A stretch of DNA of 9,024 nucleotides from positions 1 to 9,024 of the forward strand of contig CANQFI010000071.1 in NCBI GenBank assembly GCA_947598455.1, read 5' to 3'. The notes under the pieces are model-generated. The model did not search any database. It was not told the origin of the DNA and saw only the letters and a program-made list of their open reading frames with translations. This DNA is from an uncultured Bacilli bacterium (GTDB lineage: Bacteria > Bacillota_I > Bacilli_A > RF39 > UBA660). Made by a program: the position numbers and the translations under genes. This document shows positions 1 to 6,105 of the stretch, in pieces. How positions within the stretch are numbered: the stretch's first letter is position 1; each line of letters begins with the position of its first letter.

Positions 1-3
1 ATT

Positions 4-24
4 AAAAAAGTAGACTTCTCTACT
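4..24 (-). terminator. Rho-independent terminator of the MazG-like/Nudix pair
   Basis: On the minus strand a perfect 6-bp stem (AGTAGA/TCTACT, plus-strand arms 9-14 and 19-24) with a 4-nt loop is followed directly by a run of T (plus-strand A at 4-9). The stem overlaps the TAG stop of the Nudix gene. It is short but has the classic layout, and it ends the two-gene unit that starts near 1211. Confidence 0.7.
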
Positions 25-664
25 CGTTTATTATTTTGGACCAAGTTAAGTTTTCTAATGGTTCATTATGCATATATTTTTTAACTAAGAGAAGATAATT
101 TAAATATAAATGATCATCTTCGATATAAGCTTTAATAAAATCTTTTTCGTTAAATTCTTGATAACCAGTAGGAGTTAAACCTTTTATAGTACTGGGATTT
201 TGGACAAAGGATATTAATTCATCGATATCAAATTCAATAAAATATAAAACTTCATCATCAATACTTTTTAAGTCTTGTAAAATAAATTCATTATCATAAA
301 TATAAAGATAAGAAAATTCTCTAATAATATAATTATCATTTATGTATTTATTAATTTTACGAATACCAAATGGTACTAATTCATTAAAAGATACATTTAA
401 AGAAGATTCTTCTTTGATTTCACGAATACCATCAGTTACTTGTTCACCTTTTATAAGATGACCGCCGACGGAGATATCAATTTTATTAGCGTGCGCAACA
501 GCGTTATGAGCAGCGCTTTTATATTGTAAATAAACTTTATTTTTTTTAGTATTAACTAGTAAACAAGAAAATACTTTATGCCACAAACCTTTTTGATGGG
601 CTTCTTCTTTAGGAGCACTACCTATTAAATGACAATTTTCATCATATATATCAATTAATTCCAT
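20..664 (-). CDS. Nudix hydrolase, isopentenyl-diphosphate-isomerase-like subgroup
   Basis: This 214-aa protein probably hydrolyses a nucleoside diphosphate linked to another group, in the cytoplasm; the substrate cannot be read from sequence. The Nudix box lies at about residues 68-86: G68, E74, R81-E82 and E85-E86, so the metal-binding REXXEE core is intact. The gap between E74 and R81 is six residues where the textbook pattern has seven. An upstream GLWHK stretch (26-30) resembles the N-terminal part of IPP-isomerase-like Nudix proteins. The start chosen is ATG at 664, with GAGG (671-674) 6 nt upstream; an in-frame GTG at 679 has no good site. The gene overlaps the end of the MazG-like gene by 14 bp, so the two are very likely co-transcribed and translationally coupled. 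A terminator overlaps its stop codon. Family call is firm, role is not. Confidence 0.88.
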   Translation of the reverse strand: MELIDIYDENCHLIGSAPKEEAHQKGLWHKVFSCLLVNTKKNKVYLQYKSAAHNAVAHANKIDISVGGHLIKGEQVTDGIREIKEESSLNVSFNELVPFGIRKINKYINDNYIIREFSYLYIYDNEFILQDLKSIDDEVLYFIEFDIDELISFVQNPSTIKGLTPTGYQEFNEKDFIKAYIEDDHLYLNYLLLVKKYMHNEPLENLTWSKIINE

Positions 665-1211
665 TTTGTTCCTCAACACTTTTCTTTATAAAATTAGTAG
701 CATCTTCATACATAGTATCAAATTCATTTAAAATATTAATATTATATTTATCAGCTAAGTTAGAAACTATTAAAAACATTTTGATAATACGATCTGTTAT
801 AAAGTCTTTATGAGTATTAAAACCAGGACGTGGTTTAACAAAACGATATTCATAATCTTCTAAAAAGACTTCGGTTAATTGGCCAAAAAGAATACTTAAG
901 CCTTCAATTTTATCATAAGTATAGTTTTGATAGTTATCCAAAGTTGAAAAATCAATTTTTTCTAAATATGATAAATAAGATAATTGAAGTAAAACATCAC
1001 TTATTTCATCACCTAAATTATCAAATATGCGGCCTTCTTCATTTATGGCGTCACTACTTGTAAAAACATTATATAAATGACTTAATTGAATATTAAGTTC
1101 TAATATGACAGTTAAACTATCCCAGTCTTTTTTTTCTAATACTTTAAATTGTTCTTTTAAAGAAACTGCTTTGGATAATTTATTATTAATAAAATTTTTA
1201 ATGTTTTTCAT
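651..1211 (-). CDS. MazG-like all-alpha nucleotide pyrophosphohydrolase-fold protein, divergent
   Basis: This 186-aa, mostly helical cytoplasmic protein is tentatively MazG-like. MazG enzymes split NTPs to NMP and PPi using two acidic helices, EExxE and ExxD. Here the second motif is clear (E69-x-x-D72 within DEISDVLLQLSYL). The first is reduced to ELNIQL at 38-43, keeping E38 only. Residues 106-160 look like a second copy of the helix pair, ending in LADKYNIN (152-159), a MazG-like ending. Activity is uncertain because of the lost glutamates. Start is ATG 1211 with AAAGGGG (1219-1225) 7 nt upstream. The 3' end overlaps the Nudix start, forming a two-gene nucleotide-hydrolase unit. Promoter at 1248-1275. 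Alternative: an unrelated helical protein of unknown role. Confidence 0.55.
   Translation of the reverse strand: MKNIKNFINNKLSKAVSLKEQFKVLEKKDWDSLTVILELNIQLSHLYNVFTSSDAINEEGRIFDNLGDEISDVLLQLSYLSYLEKIDFSTLDNYQNYTYDKIEGLSILFGQLTEVFLEDYEYRFVKPRPGFNTHKDFITDRIIKMFLIVSNLADKYNINILNEFDTMYEDATNFIKKSVEEQNGIN
671..674 (-). promoter_or_regulatory. Ribosome-binding site deciding the Nudix start
   Basis: On the minus strand GAGG sits 6 nt before the ATG at 664. It lies inside the coding sequence of the upstream MazG-like gene, as expected for coupled genes. It favours ATG-664 over the in-frame GTG at 679. Confidence 0.7.
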
Positions 1212-1237
1212 AAAATCGCCCCTTTAAATAAAAAAGA

Positions 1238-1256
1238 TAGTATAAACATTATACTA
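1238..1256 (-). terminator. AT-rich dyad: candidate terminator of the radical SAM gene and/or operator
   Basis: There is a perfect 8-bp inverted repeat, TAGTATAA/TTATACTA, with a 3-nt centre. On the minus strand it starts 4 nt after the radical SAM stop codon and is followed, after two bases, by six T. That suits a weak terminator. The same arms contain the -10 box of the next promoter, so it could instead be an operator for the MazG-like/Nudix unit. The sequence does not decide between them. Confidence 0.45.
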
Positions 1257-1275
1257 CTTTTTATTTTATTATCAA
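1248..1275 (-). promoter_or_regulatory. Sigma-A-type promoter for the MazG-like/Nudix unit
   Basis: On the minus strand TTGATA (1270-1275), a 16-nt spacer and a perfect TATAAT (1248-1253) lie about 40 nt before the ATG at 1211. The -35 box lies inside the last codons of the radical SAM gene, and the -10 box lies within the dyad at 1238-1256. Confidence 0.65.
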
Positions 1276-2376
1276 ATATTTTGAATTAGTAAATGAGGAA
1301 TTAAAGGCATTATCATCATCTCTTTTTTTATCTAGTGTTACTTTTTTATTTAGAACAAAGGTTAAATAAGATGCATCACCAGCTTTAAGATCAACATTTT
1401 TTAATAAGATACTGTCTTTTTTGATAATTATTTCAATATTTTTATCATCAATACCTAAATGAGTTAAAGCAAGATGAAGTCTTTCAGGAATGGATAAATT
1501 ATCATTTTGATATTTAGCACATAATTCTCTTTGTTTTTGAGAACAATGATTGTATTTTAAACATTCATTAGTATTATAGTACCCTGGACTTGGCTTTTTT
1601 AAAATTTCAGCTAAAGCACAAGTGTTGGTTTGAAAATTATTTTGAGAATGAGTATAATTTTCAAACAAATAGTCATAAGCTGCTTTAGGCCATAAACTTA
1701 TAGCTTCTAAGCATTCTGATTTTTTAGTTTTAGTAACATCCCAAAAATCTATTTTATCAATAAAGTCTTCTTTTAAAGCTAAACCAGTAGTAACTGATAC
1801 ATTAGTATATTTGGAGACAAAATCTAAAATTTCTTTAATTTTCTTAGGATCAGAATTTTCAGGAATAAATGGTCTAAAGTAATGAATAATTGGAATATTA
1901 TATTTAGCTAAATTAATAAAATTACTTTCAATATCTTCATGTTTAACGTTTGGTTCATATTTTTTACCTAAGCCAGAATAACTTAAATAAATAACTATTT
2001 TCATACCGTCTTTAGTTAAAGAGCTAAGATATTCAACAAAATCAAGAGGAATTAAACATTTAGTAGATAAAGTTATAGGATTAGGAAGATGTAATTTAGC
2101 TAGACATTCAAGTAACTGATGAACTTCTTTTATATTACTTTCGTTTAAAAAAGGATCAGTATTAGGAACTAAAAAGATAGGTATTTCAGGATTATAATAT
2201 TTAGATTCCATAAGTTGATTAATTGCTTCTTTGGCAGGGACAATTATTTTAGGTTTTCTAGTGTTGTCACCCGTTGCTTGTAAAAAACAATATTTGCAGC
2301 CATTGGTACAACCGATTATAGAGTTAACGGCTAACCAAGTACTATGCATTTCAATTACGTTTTTATTTTTTTCCAT
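1261..2376 (-). CDS. Radical SAM protein, spore-photolyase-like (SplB/COG1533-type)
   Basis: This 371-aa protein carries the radical SAM motif CTNGCKYC (C23, C27, C30; CX3CX2C), which binds a [4Fe-4S] cluster that cleaves S-adenosylmethionine. The context around it (NSIIGCTNGCKYCFLQATG) resembles the spore-photolyase-like branch; a TIM-barrel-like core runs to about residue 230. The second half holds four more cysteines, C253, C272, C278 and C286, which could bind an auxiliary cluster. Residues 296-371 form a tail I do not recognise. The substrate is unknown, and the name does not imply real thymine-dimer repair. Start is ATG 2376, with AAGGAGG 6 nt upstream; the GTG at 2415 lacks such a site. 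The LysR gene lies just upstream on the same strand, so that regulator could act on it, but nothing shows this directly. Confidence 0.85.
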   Translation of the reverse strand: MEKNKNVIEMHSTWLAVNSIIGCTNGCKYCFLQATGDNTRKPKIIVPAKEAINQLMESKYYNPEIPIFLVPNTDPFLNESNIKEVHQLLECLAKLHLPNPITLSTKCLIPLDFVEYLSSLTKDGMKIVIYLSYSGLGKKYEPNVKHEDIESNFINLAKYNIPIIHYFRPFIPENSDPKKIKEILDFVSKYTNVSVTTGLALKEDFIDKIDFWDVTKTKKSECLEAISLWPKAAYDYLFENYTHSQNNFQTNTCALAEILKKPSPGYYNTNECLKYNHCSQKQRELCAKYQNDNLSIPERLHLALTHLGIDDKNIEIIIKKDSILLKNVDLKAGDASYLTFVLNKKVTLDKKRDDDNAFNSSFTNSKYLIIK

Positions 2377-2382
2377 TTGAAT

Positions 2383-2389
2383 CCTCCTT
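2383..2389 (-). promoter_or_regulatory. Strong ribosome-binding site of the radical SAM gene
   Basis: On the minus strand AAGGAGG lies 6 nt before the ATG at 2376. It fixes that start over the in-frame GTG at 2415. Confidence 0.85.
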
Positions 2390-2405
2390 TTTTGGTTTCT
2401 TAATA

Positions 2406-2433
2406 AATATATCACTTTTGGAAATTAACTCAA
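2406..2433 (-). promoter_or_regulatory. Likely promoter of the radical SAM gene
   Basis: On the minus strand TTGAGT (2428-2433), a 16-nt spacer and TATATT (2406-2411) lie about 30 nt before the ATG at 2376. Both boxes deviate from consensus, in a very AT-rich background. The GTG at 2415 would fall inside this promoter. Confidence 0.45.
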
Positions 2434-2475
2434 TTATCTAAAAGTTATAAGGATATAATTTATTGGTATACCCTT

Positions 2476-3378
2476 TTATTTTTTTATACTTGTAACTAAG
2501 TTAATAAATTCTTTAGAAGAGTTTGTCAAAGTTGTTTCATTGTAAACAATAGTAATTACTTCACGAGGAAGTTCTTCTGCTAATTCAATAATTTCAAGAT
2601 CTGGTTCAGTTTTCGCAATACGTTCTAGCATATAACCAATACCCATTCCTTCTTTAACATAATTAAGCATCATTTCATTATTTTCAAGTTCCATTATAGG
2701 GTCAGTAGATAAACCTTTGCGAGTAAAACATTCTTCAATATTTTTACGAGCTTCAGTAGTTTTAACTGGTAAAAGTAACGGCTTAGTAACCAGTTCTTCT
2801 AAATTATGAACATCAAGATTTAAAAAGATATCTTTATTATAAACAAAACAATATTTATCTTTAACAAGATCAATTGTTTTTAAATCTTTACTATTTTTAT
2901 TATAGCTTAAATAGTGAGGAATAATTAATATATCTAAAGTATGTTGATAAAATAAATCAAATAAAGTATTAGTTTCATGATGAGTCATTTTAATAACTAT
3001 ATTGGGGTGTTCTTGCATAAATTTTTTGACATAATCACTTAAATAATAAACACTAACAAAAGTTGGAACACCAATAGAAACTTTCCCTTTCATTAATTCT
3101 TTTCCTTCTTGTAACTCTTTTTCACCAAGCATTAAAAAATTATAAGCTTTTTCAACATAATTAAATAAGGCTTTAGCTTCAGGTGTTAAATCAATACCTC
3201 TATTAGTACGATAAAATAATAAGGTATTTAGTTCATATTCCAAATTCTGAATATGTTTAGAGATGGCTGGTTGCGATATGTGAAGTGTTCTAGATGATTC
3301 AGAAAAACTTTTGGTTTTTGCTACAACATAGAAAACCCTGTACAAGTTAAGGTTTAGATTATTACATGGTAATGCCAT
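2476..3378 (-). CDS. LysR-family transcriptional regulator
   Basis: This 300-aa protein has the usual LysR length. A winged helix-turn-helix occupies about residues 8-67, with the recognition region SRTLHISQPAISKHIQNLE (29-47) followed by LLFYRTNRGIDLTPEA. From about 97 onward lies the effector-binding domain (KGKVSIGVPTF at the start of its first lobe). LysR proteins act as tetramers on DNA and respond to a small ligand; the ligand cannot be deduced here. Start is ATG 3378, with AAAGGGGG (3386-3393) 7 nt upstream. The further ATG at 3417 lies between the -35 and -10 boxes of the promoter and cannot be used from it. LysR genes often regulate a divergent neighbour, but here both neighbours run in the same direction, so targets could be itself, the radical SAM gene downstream, or distant genes. 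Confidence 0.93.
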   Translation of the reverse strand: MALPCNNLNLNLYRVFYVVAKTKSFSESSRTLHISQPAISKHIQNLEYELNTLLFYRTNRGIDLTPEAKALFNYVEKAYNFLMLGEKELQEGKELMKGKVSIGVPTFVSVYYLSDYVKKFMQEHPNIVIKMTHHETNTLFDLFYQHTLDILIIPHYLSYNKNSKDLKTIDLVKDKYCFVYNKDIFLNLDVHNLEELVTKPLLLPVKTTEARKNIEECFTRKGLSTDPIMELENNEMMLNYVKEGMGIGYMLERIAKTEPDLEIIELAEELPREVITIVYNETTLTNSSKEFINLVTSIKK

Positions 3379-3406
3379 AAATAAGCCCCCTTTGGAATTG
3401 GTTTTT

Positions 3407-3434
3407 ATTATAAGCATTTTATTTGGTTTGTCAA
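3407..3434 (-). promoter_or_regulatory. Near-perfect sigma-A promoter of the LysR gene
   Basis: On the minus strand a perfect TTGACA (3429-3434), a 16-nt spacer and a perfect TATAAT (3407-3412) lie about 30 nt before the ATG at 3378. The spacer is one short of the optimum. This is the closest match to consensus in the window and fixes the LysR start downstream of it. Confidence 0.85.
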
Positions 3435-3453
3435 GATTTGCTATAACTAAAAT

Positions 3454-3488
3454 AAAAACAACTATAATTTTTTGTTATAGTTGTTTTT
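3454..3488 (-). terminator. Strong terminator after the thioredoxin-like gene
   Basis: A perfect 14-bp inverted repeat (AAAAACAACTATAA at 3454-3467, its complement at 3475-3488) has a 7-nt loop. It lies just past the stop at 3495 and ends in T-rich sequence on the minus strand. It separates the thioredoxin-like gene from the LysR promoter. The flanking A-tract and T-tract could allow function on both strands, but there is no plus-strand gene to terminate. Confidence 0.85.
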
Positions 3489-3494
3489 GATATA

Positions 3495-4484
3495 TTATGA
3501 ATTTAAATTTACCCAATTCGTTAAGTCGTCTTTAGTAGTAGATCCTAATAATTCAGCTGTAACATATCCGTCTTTTATTCTAAAAATGGTTGGAGTTTTA
3601 GTGAAATAATAATATGATCTAAATCTTTCTACTTCTTCATCATTTAATGATATAACATTAAGACGATATATTGTTTTATTATTTTCAGCAAATACTTCTT
3701 CAATGATTGGTTCAAATGTTGCACAATGATAGCAATTAGTACTAGCTATTAGAACCACCATATCTTCTCTATTCATTATTTTTTGTTCTAGATCAGCTAA
3801 AGAAATTGTTTCAATATGTTCATAGCTTTCTTCTAATTCAGCTGGTTCTGGATTTGATGCTAATTTGCCTTCATGTTTAATGACTTTTGAGACCTTTTTA
3901 TAAAGATTAACATTTATAGTTTGATTTGTTTTATCTGTTACTTCATTACTTACAACATAATAAGTAGCAAAAGCAATTATGCTAATCATAGTAATAATTA
4001 AAATAATGATAACAACTTTTTTAGTCTTACTTCTTTTTATAACTTTATCATTTAAAACAATGTTATCTTCTTCTAGTTTATCAACAACATCATCTAAATT
4101 TTTACTTTGTGTTCCGTCAAAAATCAATGTTTTTTCAAGTTGTTCTTCGGTAGTTGGTTGTTTTACTTCTTCTTTTTCTGTTGTTTCTATCTTTTCTTCA
4201 ATGATTTCTTTTTTCTCTATTTCTTTAGCTCGGATAATCTCTTGGGGTGTGGTGTTAACTACTTCTTCAACTTTTGTTAACACCTCTTGGTTTTTTTCTT
4301 CAACTACTTTTGGAGTAGTTTTTTTAGCTGCTATTTTTTTAGGGGAATTTGTTCTTGGTTTGCGAGAATTTGAAGTATTTGTTCTTCTTCTATTGTTATT
4401 TGAACCTTTTCTATTATTTGATCTATTTTGAGAGTTGTAATTATTTTTTTTATTAGTATTTTTCTTAGCGTTTTCTTCAGCCAT
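3495..4484 (-). CDS. Membrane-anchored thioredoxin-like protein with long charged cytoplasmic tail
   Basis: This 329-aa protein has three parts. Residues 1-60 are a basic, low-complexity stretch rich in Asn, Arg, Lys and Ser; 60-155 are Glu/Lys-rich and probably disordered or coiled. A single membrane helix spans about 157-178 (VVIIILIITMISIIAFATYYV), flanked inside by KRSKTKK. Residues 225-329 form a thioredoxin-like domain with redox motif C251-Y-H-C254 and the cis-proline element TPTIF (P298), matching the PTLILF region of thioredoxins. Positive charges before the helix predict the N-terminus inside and the thioredoxin-like domain outside, where it could reduce or oxidise exported thiols. 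Start is ATG 4484, with AGGTGA (4490-4495) 5 nt upstream; GTG 4493 overlaps that site. It follows a terminator and lies 51 nt from it, so it probably has its own weak promoter (TAAAAT near the gene). Target unknown. Confidence 0.8.
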   Translation of the reverse strand: MAEENAKKNTNKKNNYNSQNRSNNRKGSNNNRRRTNTSNSRKPRTNSPKKIAAKKTTPKVVEEKNQEVLTKVEEVVNTTPQEIIRAKEIEKKEIIEEKIETTEKEEVKQPTTEEQLEKTLIFDGTQSKNLDDVVDKLEEDNIVLNDKVIKRSKTKKVVIIILIITMISIIAFATYYVVSNEVTDKTNQTINVNLYKKVSKVIKHEGKLASNPEPAELEESYEHIETISLADLEQKIMNREDMVVLIASTNCYHCATFEPIIEEVFAENNKTIYRLNVISLNDEEVERFRSYYYFTKTPTIFRIKDGYVTAELLGSTTKDDLTNWVNLNS

Positions 4485-4489
4485 TTTAC

Positions 4490-4495
4490 TCACCT
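4490..4495 (-). promoter_or_regulatory. Ribosome-binding site deciding the thioredoxin-like gene start
   Basis: On the minus strand AGGTGA lies 5 nt before the ATG at 4484. The in-frame GTG at 4493 is formed by this same site and so cannot be its own start. Confidence 0.75.
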
Positions 4496-4527
4496 ATCAT
4501 TCTTCTAATATTTTATCATCTTTTTAT

Positions 4528-4557
4528 TTAAAAAAAAAGGTTTTTATGAAACCTTTT
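4528..4557 (-). terminator. Terminator of the alkD-like/cyclophilin unit
   Basis: On the minus strand a 9-bp stem (AAAAGGTTT/AAACCTTTT, arms 4549-4557 and 4535-4543) has a 5-nt loop that contains part of the stop codon region, and it runs into nine T. The hairpin overlaps the final codons and stop of the cyclophilin gene. Confidence 0.85.
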
Positions 4558-5251
4558 CTATTTCGATAAATCTGATTGATTTAATAACTGGTTTTACAAC
4601 TGGTGTTTCACCATCAGCTAAGACTTCAGTTTCAGCAAGTTTATCTACGACATCCATACCTGCAAAAACTTTACCAAAAGCCGCATAACTACCATCTAGG
4701 AAAGTTGAATCTTGATGAACAATAAAGAATTGGCTTGAGGCACTATTCATTGTATCGGCTGTTTCAGGATTACCACCACGACGGGCCATAGAGATAACTC
4801 CTCTAGTATGTGATAAATTATTTTCAACACCATTAAGTTTAAATTCGCCTTTGATTTCTTCATCAGAGCCACCAGTACCATTACCATTTGGATCACCAGT
4901 TTGAATCATAAAATCTTTAGCAATACGATGGAATGTTAAACCATCATAGAAATGCTCACTTACTAATTTTTGGAAATTAGCTATTGTAATTGGTGTATCA
5001 GCGTTAGATAAAACTATTAAAATAATATCACCATTTTGCATTTGAATTTTAACACGTTTAGTTATTTCATCAGTTTCTTTAAATTTATAACCTTCAATTT
5101 CCCCTTCTGTTATTTCTTCAGTCACAATTTTTTCCTCCTCTTTCGTTTCATCTTTAGATGTTGCCTTTTCATCTTCTTTCTTATCACAACCACTAAGTAG
5201 TAATGGACATGATAAGAGTAATAATAAAATTATTAATAATTTCTTTTTCAT
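4544..5251 (-). CDS. Lipoprotein peptidyl-prolyl cis-trans isomerase, cyclophilin type
   Basis: This 235-aa exported protein should catalyse cis-trans isomerisation of Xaa-Pro bonds during folding outside the membrane. Residues 1-22 form a lipoprotein signal: MKKK, a leucine-rich core, and a lipobox LSGC with lipidated C22. A charged Lys/Glu/Asp linker (23-65) is followed by the cyclophilin domain (66-233). FHRI carries the catalytic arginine R109, followed by F114, M115 and Q117; then GVISMARRGG (151-160), SQFFI (173-177) and FLDGSYAAFGKVFAGMDVVD (184-203). Compared with human CypA, the Trp121 position is F184 and His126 is Y189, changes that usually lower cyclosporin binding without ending activity. 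Start is ATG 5251, with GGTGAT 3 nt upstream. It lies 28 bp after the AlkD-like gene with no terminator between, so they are probably one transcript. Close alternatives none. Confidence 0.95.
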   Translation of the reverse strand: MKKKLLIILLLLLSCPLLLSGCDKKEDEKATSKDETKEEEKIVTEEITEGEIEGYKFKETDEITKRVKIQMQNGDIILIVLSNADTPITIANFQKLVSEHFYDGLTFHRIAKDFMIQTGDPNGNGTGGSDEEIKGEFKLNGVENNLSHTRGVISMARRGGNPETADTMNSASSQFFIVHQDSTFLDGSYAAFGKVFAGMDVVDKLAETEVLADGETPVVKPVIKSIRFIEIEKVS

Positions 5252-5279
5252 TTTATCACCATTAATATAATAACAAATA

Positions 5280-5987
5280 TTATTTTCTTTTTAAAGTATT
5301 TAAATAGTCTTTCTTTTCTTTTGTTACTCGATAAGATTCTCTTATTTTACTAATTGCTTTATTATGAGTAAAAGTATTTAATTGATTATTTTTTAAGTAA
5401 TTAGTAGTTTCTTTTTCATAATTAATATATATTTCACAAATTAACCAAGCTTCAGCCATATTAATATAATATCTATCTGATTTAATATTATCTAAAAGAT
5501 TAAAGATATCTTGTAAATATTCTTCTTTTATAAAGAAGTTTAAAATAATTATTAAACCGACGCGAGATGTAAATTCTTTTTTGGAAGCAGCTAATTTTAA
5601 AGATTGTTTAAAGTATTTAGAGGGATTAGTATTAACAATTTTTAAACTATTACAAAATGAATCACAGATTGCCCAGTTATCAATTTTAGAAATATATGGT
5701 TTAAAATAGTTAGAAAATTCTTGTTCATCTTTGATACTAGCAATAACTAAGCCTTCAATTAGGACTTCTTCATAATAAGTATTAGTAACTAAATTTAAAA
5801 ATTCTTGATAATTACTCTTACTTATTTGTTTAGCAATACTTCTTAAAGTAGGAATTTTTATACCTAACATTGAATATTTAGTTTGGCATAAACTACTTTG
5901 AAATTCTTTATACTTAGTGTTAGCTAAACTGATTAAATAATTTAAATAGTCTTGATATGTTTCAGGATTCCAAACTTGTATATTCAT
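5280..5987 (-). CDS. AlkD-type DNA alkylation repair protein (HEAT-like repeats)
   Basis: This 235-aa all-helical protein matches the AlkC/AlkD DNA alkylation repair family, monofunctional glycosylases that remove 3- and 7-alkylpurines without flipping the base. Landmarks are YYEEVLIEGLVIA (71-83), DNWAICDSF (103-111), FTSRVGLIIILNFFI (139-153) and a C-terminal SKIRESYRVTKEKKDYLNTLKRK-like tail. Residues W105, D109, R142 and W181 fall where B. cereus AlkD has W109, D113, R148 and W187, with nearly the same spacing, so the active site looks intact. Start is ATG 5987 with GGTGAT (5991-5996) 3 nt upstream. The gene diverges from the Y-family polymerase and probably co-transcribes the cyclophilin. 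No LexA box overlaps its own promoter, so it is probably not SOS-controlled. Confidence 0.9.
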   Translation of the reverse strand: MNIQVWNPETYQDYLNYLISLANTKYKEFQSSLCQTKYSMLGIKIPTLRSIAKQISKSNYQEFLNLVTNTYYEEVLIEGLVIASIKDEQEFSNYFKPYISKIDNWAICDSFCNSLKIVNTNPSKYFKQSLKLAASKKEFTSRVGLIIILNFFIKEEYLQDIFNLLDNIKSDRYYINMAEAWLICEIYINYEKETTNYLKNNQLNTFTHNKAISKIRESYRVTKEKKDYLNTLKRK

Positions 5988-6002
5988 AATATCACCAGTT
6001 TT

Positions 6003-6031
6003 AGTATAACGAAAAAGATTATTTTTGGCAA
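6003..6031 (-). promoter_or_regulatory. Promoter of the alkD-like/cyclophilin unit
   Basis: On the minus strand TTGCCA (6026-6031), a 17-nt spacer and TATACT (6003-6008) lie close to the ATG at 5987. A start about 7 nt past the -10 box would give a leader of only about 9 nt, with the ribosome-binding site at its very 5' end. The -35 box lies 9 bp from that of the divergent polymerase promoter. Confidence 0.7.
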
Positions 6032-6040
6032 TTTTTTACA

Positions 6041-6069
6041 TTGCATAAATTATATTTATTTTATATAAT
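6041..6069 (+). promoter_or_regulatory. Promoter of the Y-family polymerase/YolD unit
   Basis: TTGCAT (6041-6046), a 17-nt spacer and a perfect TATAAT (6064-6069) lie before the SOS box. The predicted start is near 6076, giving a leader of about 30 nt to the ATG at 6106. Its back-to-back arrangement with the alkD-like promoter makes this a divergent control region. Confidence 0.8.
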
Positions 6070-6074
6070 TATTT

Positions 6075-6095
6075 CAGAACAAACGTTTGTTTCTG
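6075..6095 (+). promoter_or_regulatory. LexA (DinR) SOS box
   Basis: GAACAAACGTTT (6077-6088) fits the core of the Gram-positive LexA site CGAACRNRYGTTYC: the GAAC, R-N-R-Y and GTTY positions all match, and only the two outermost bases differ. It lies within a 14-bp perfect palindrome AACAAACGTTTGTT (6078-6091), flanked by CAGAA and TTCTG. It covers the predicted transcription start of the polymerase gene, where LexA binding would block transcription until DNA damage. Position, symmetry and the product downstream agree. Confidence 0.85.
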
Positions 6096-6105
6096 GTGAT
6101 GTATA

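Noticed and set aside
2449..2475. A 9-bp inverted repeat with one G-U pair just after the LysR stop codon, possible terminator.
   Set aside because: On the minus strand, where it would be needed, no T-run follows; the T-rich side faces the plus strand, where there is no gene. Too weak to call.
3979..4431. A 150-codon plus-strand open frame rich in Ser, Phe, Val and Leu.
   Set aside because: It is the antisense of the Lys/Glu-rich tail of the thioredoxin-like gene, has no ribosome-binding site or promoter, and its composition is what complementing Lys/Glu/Asn codons gives.
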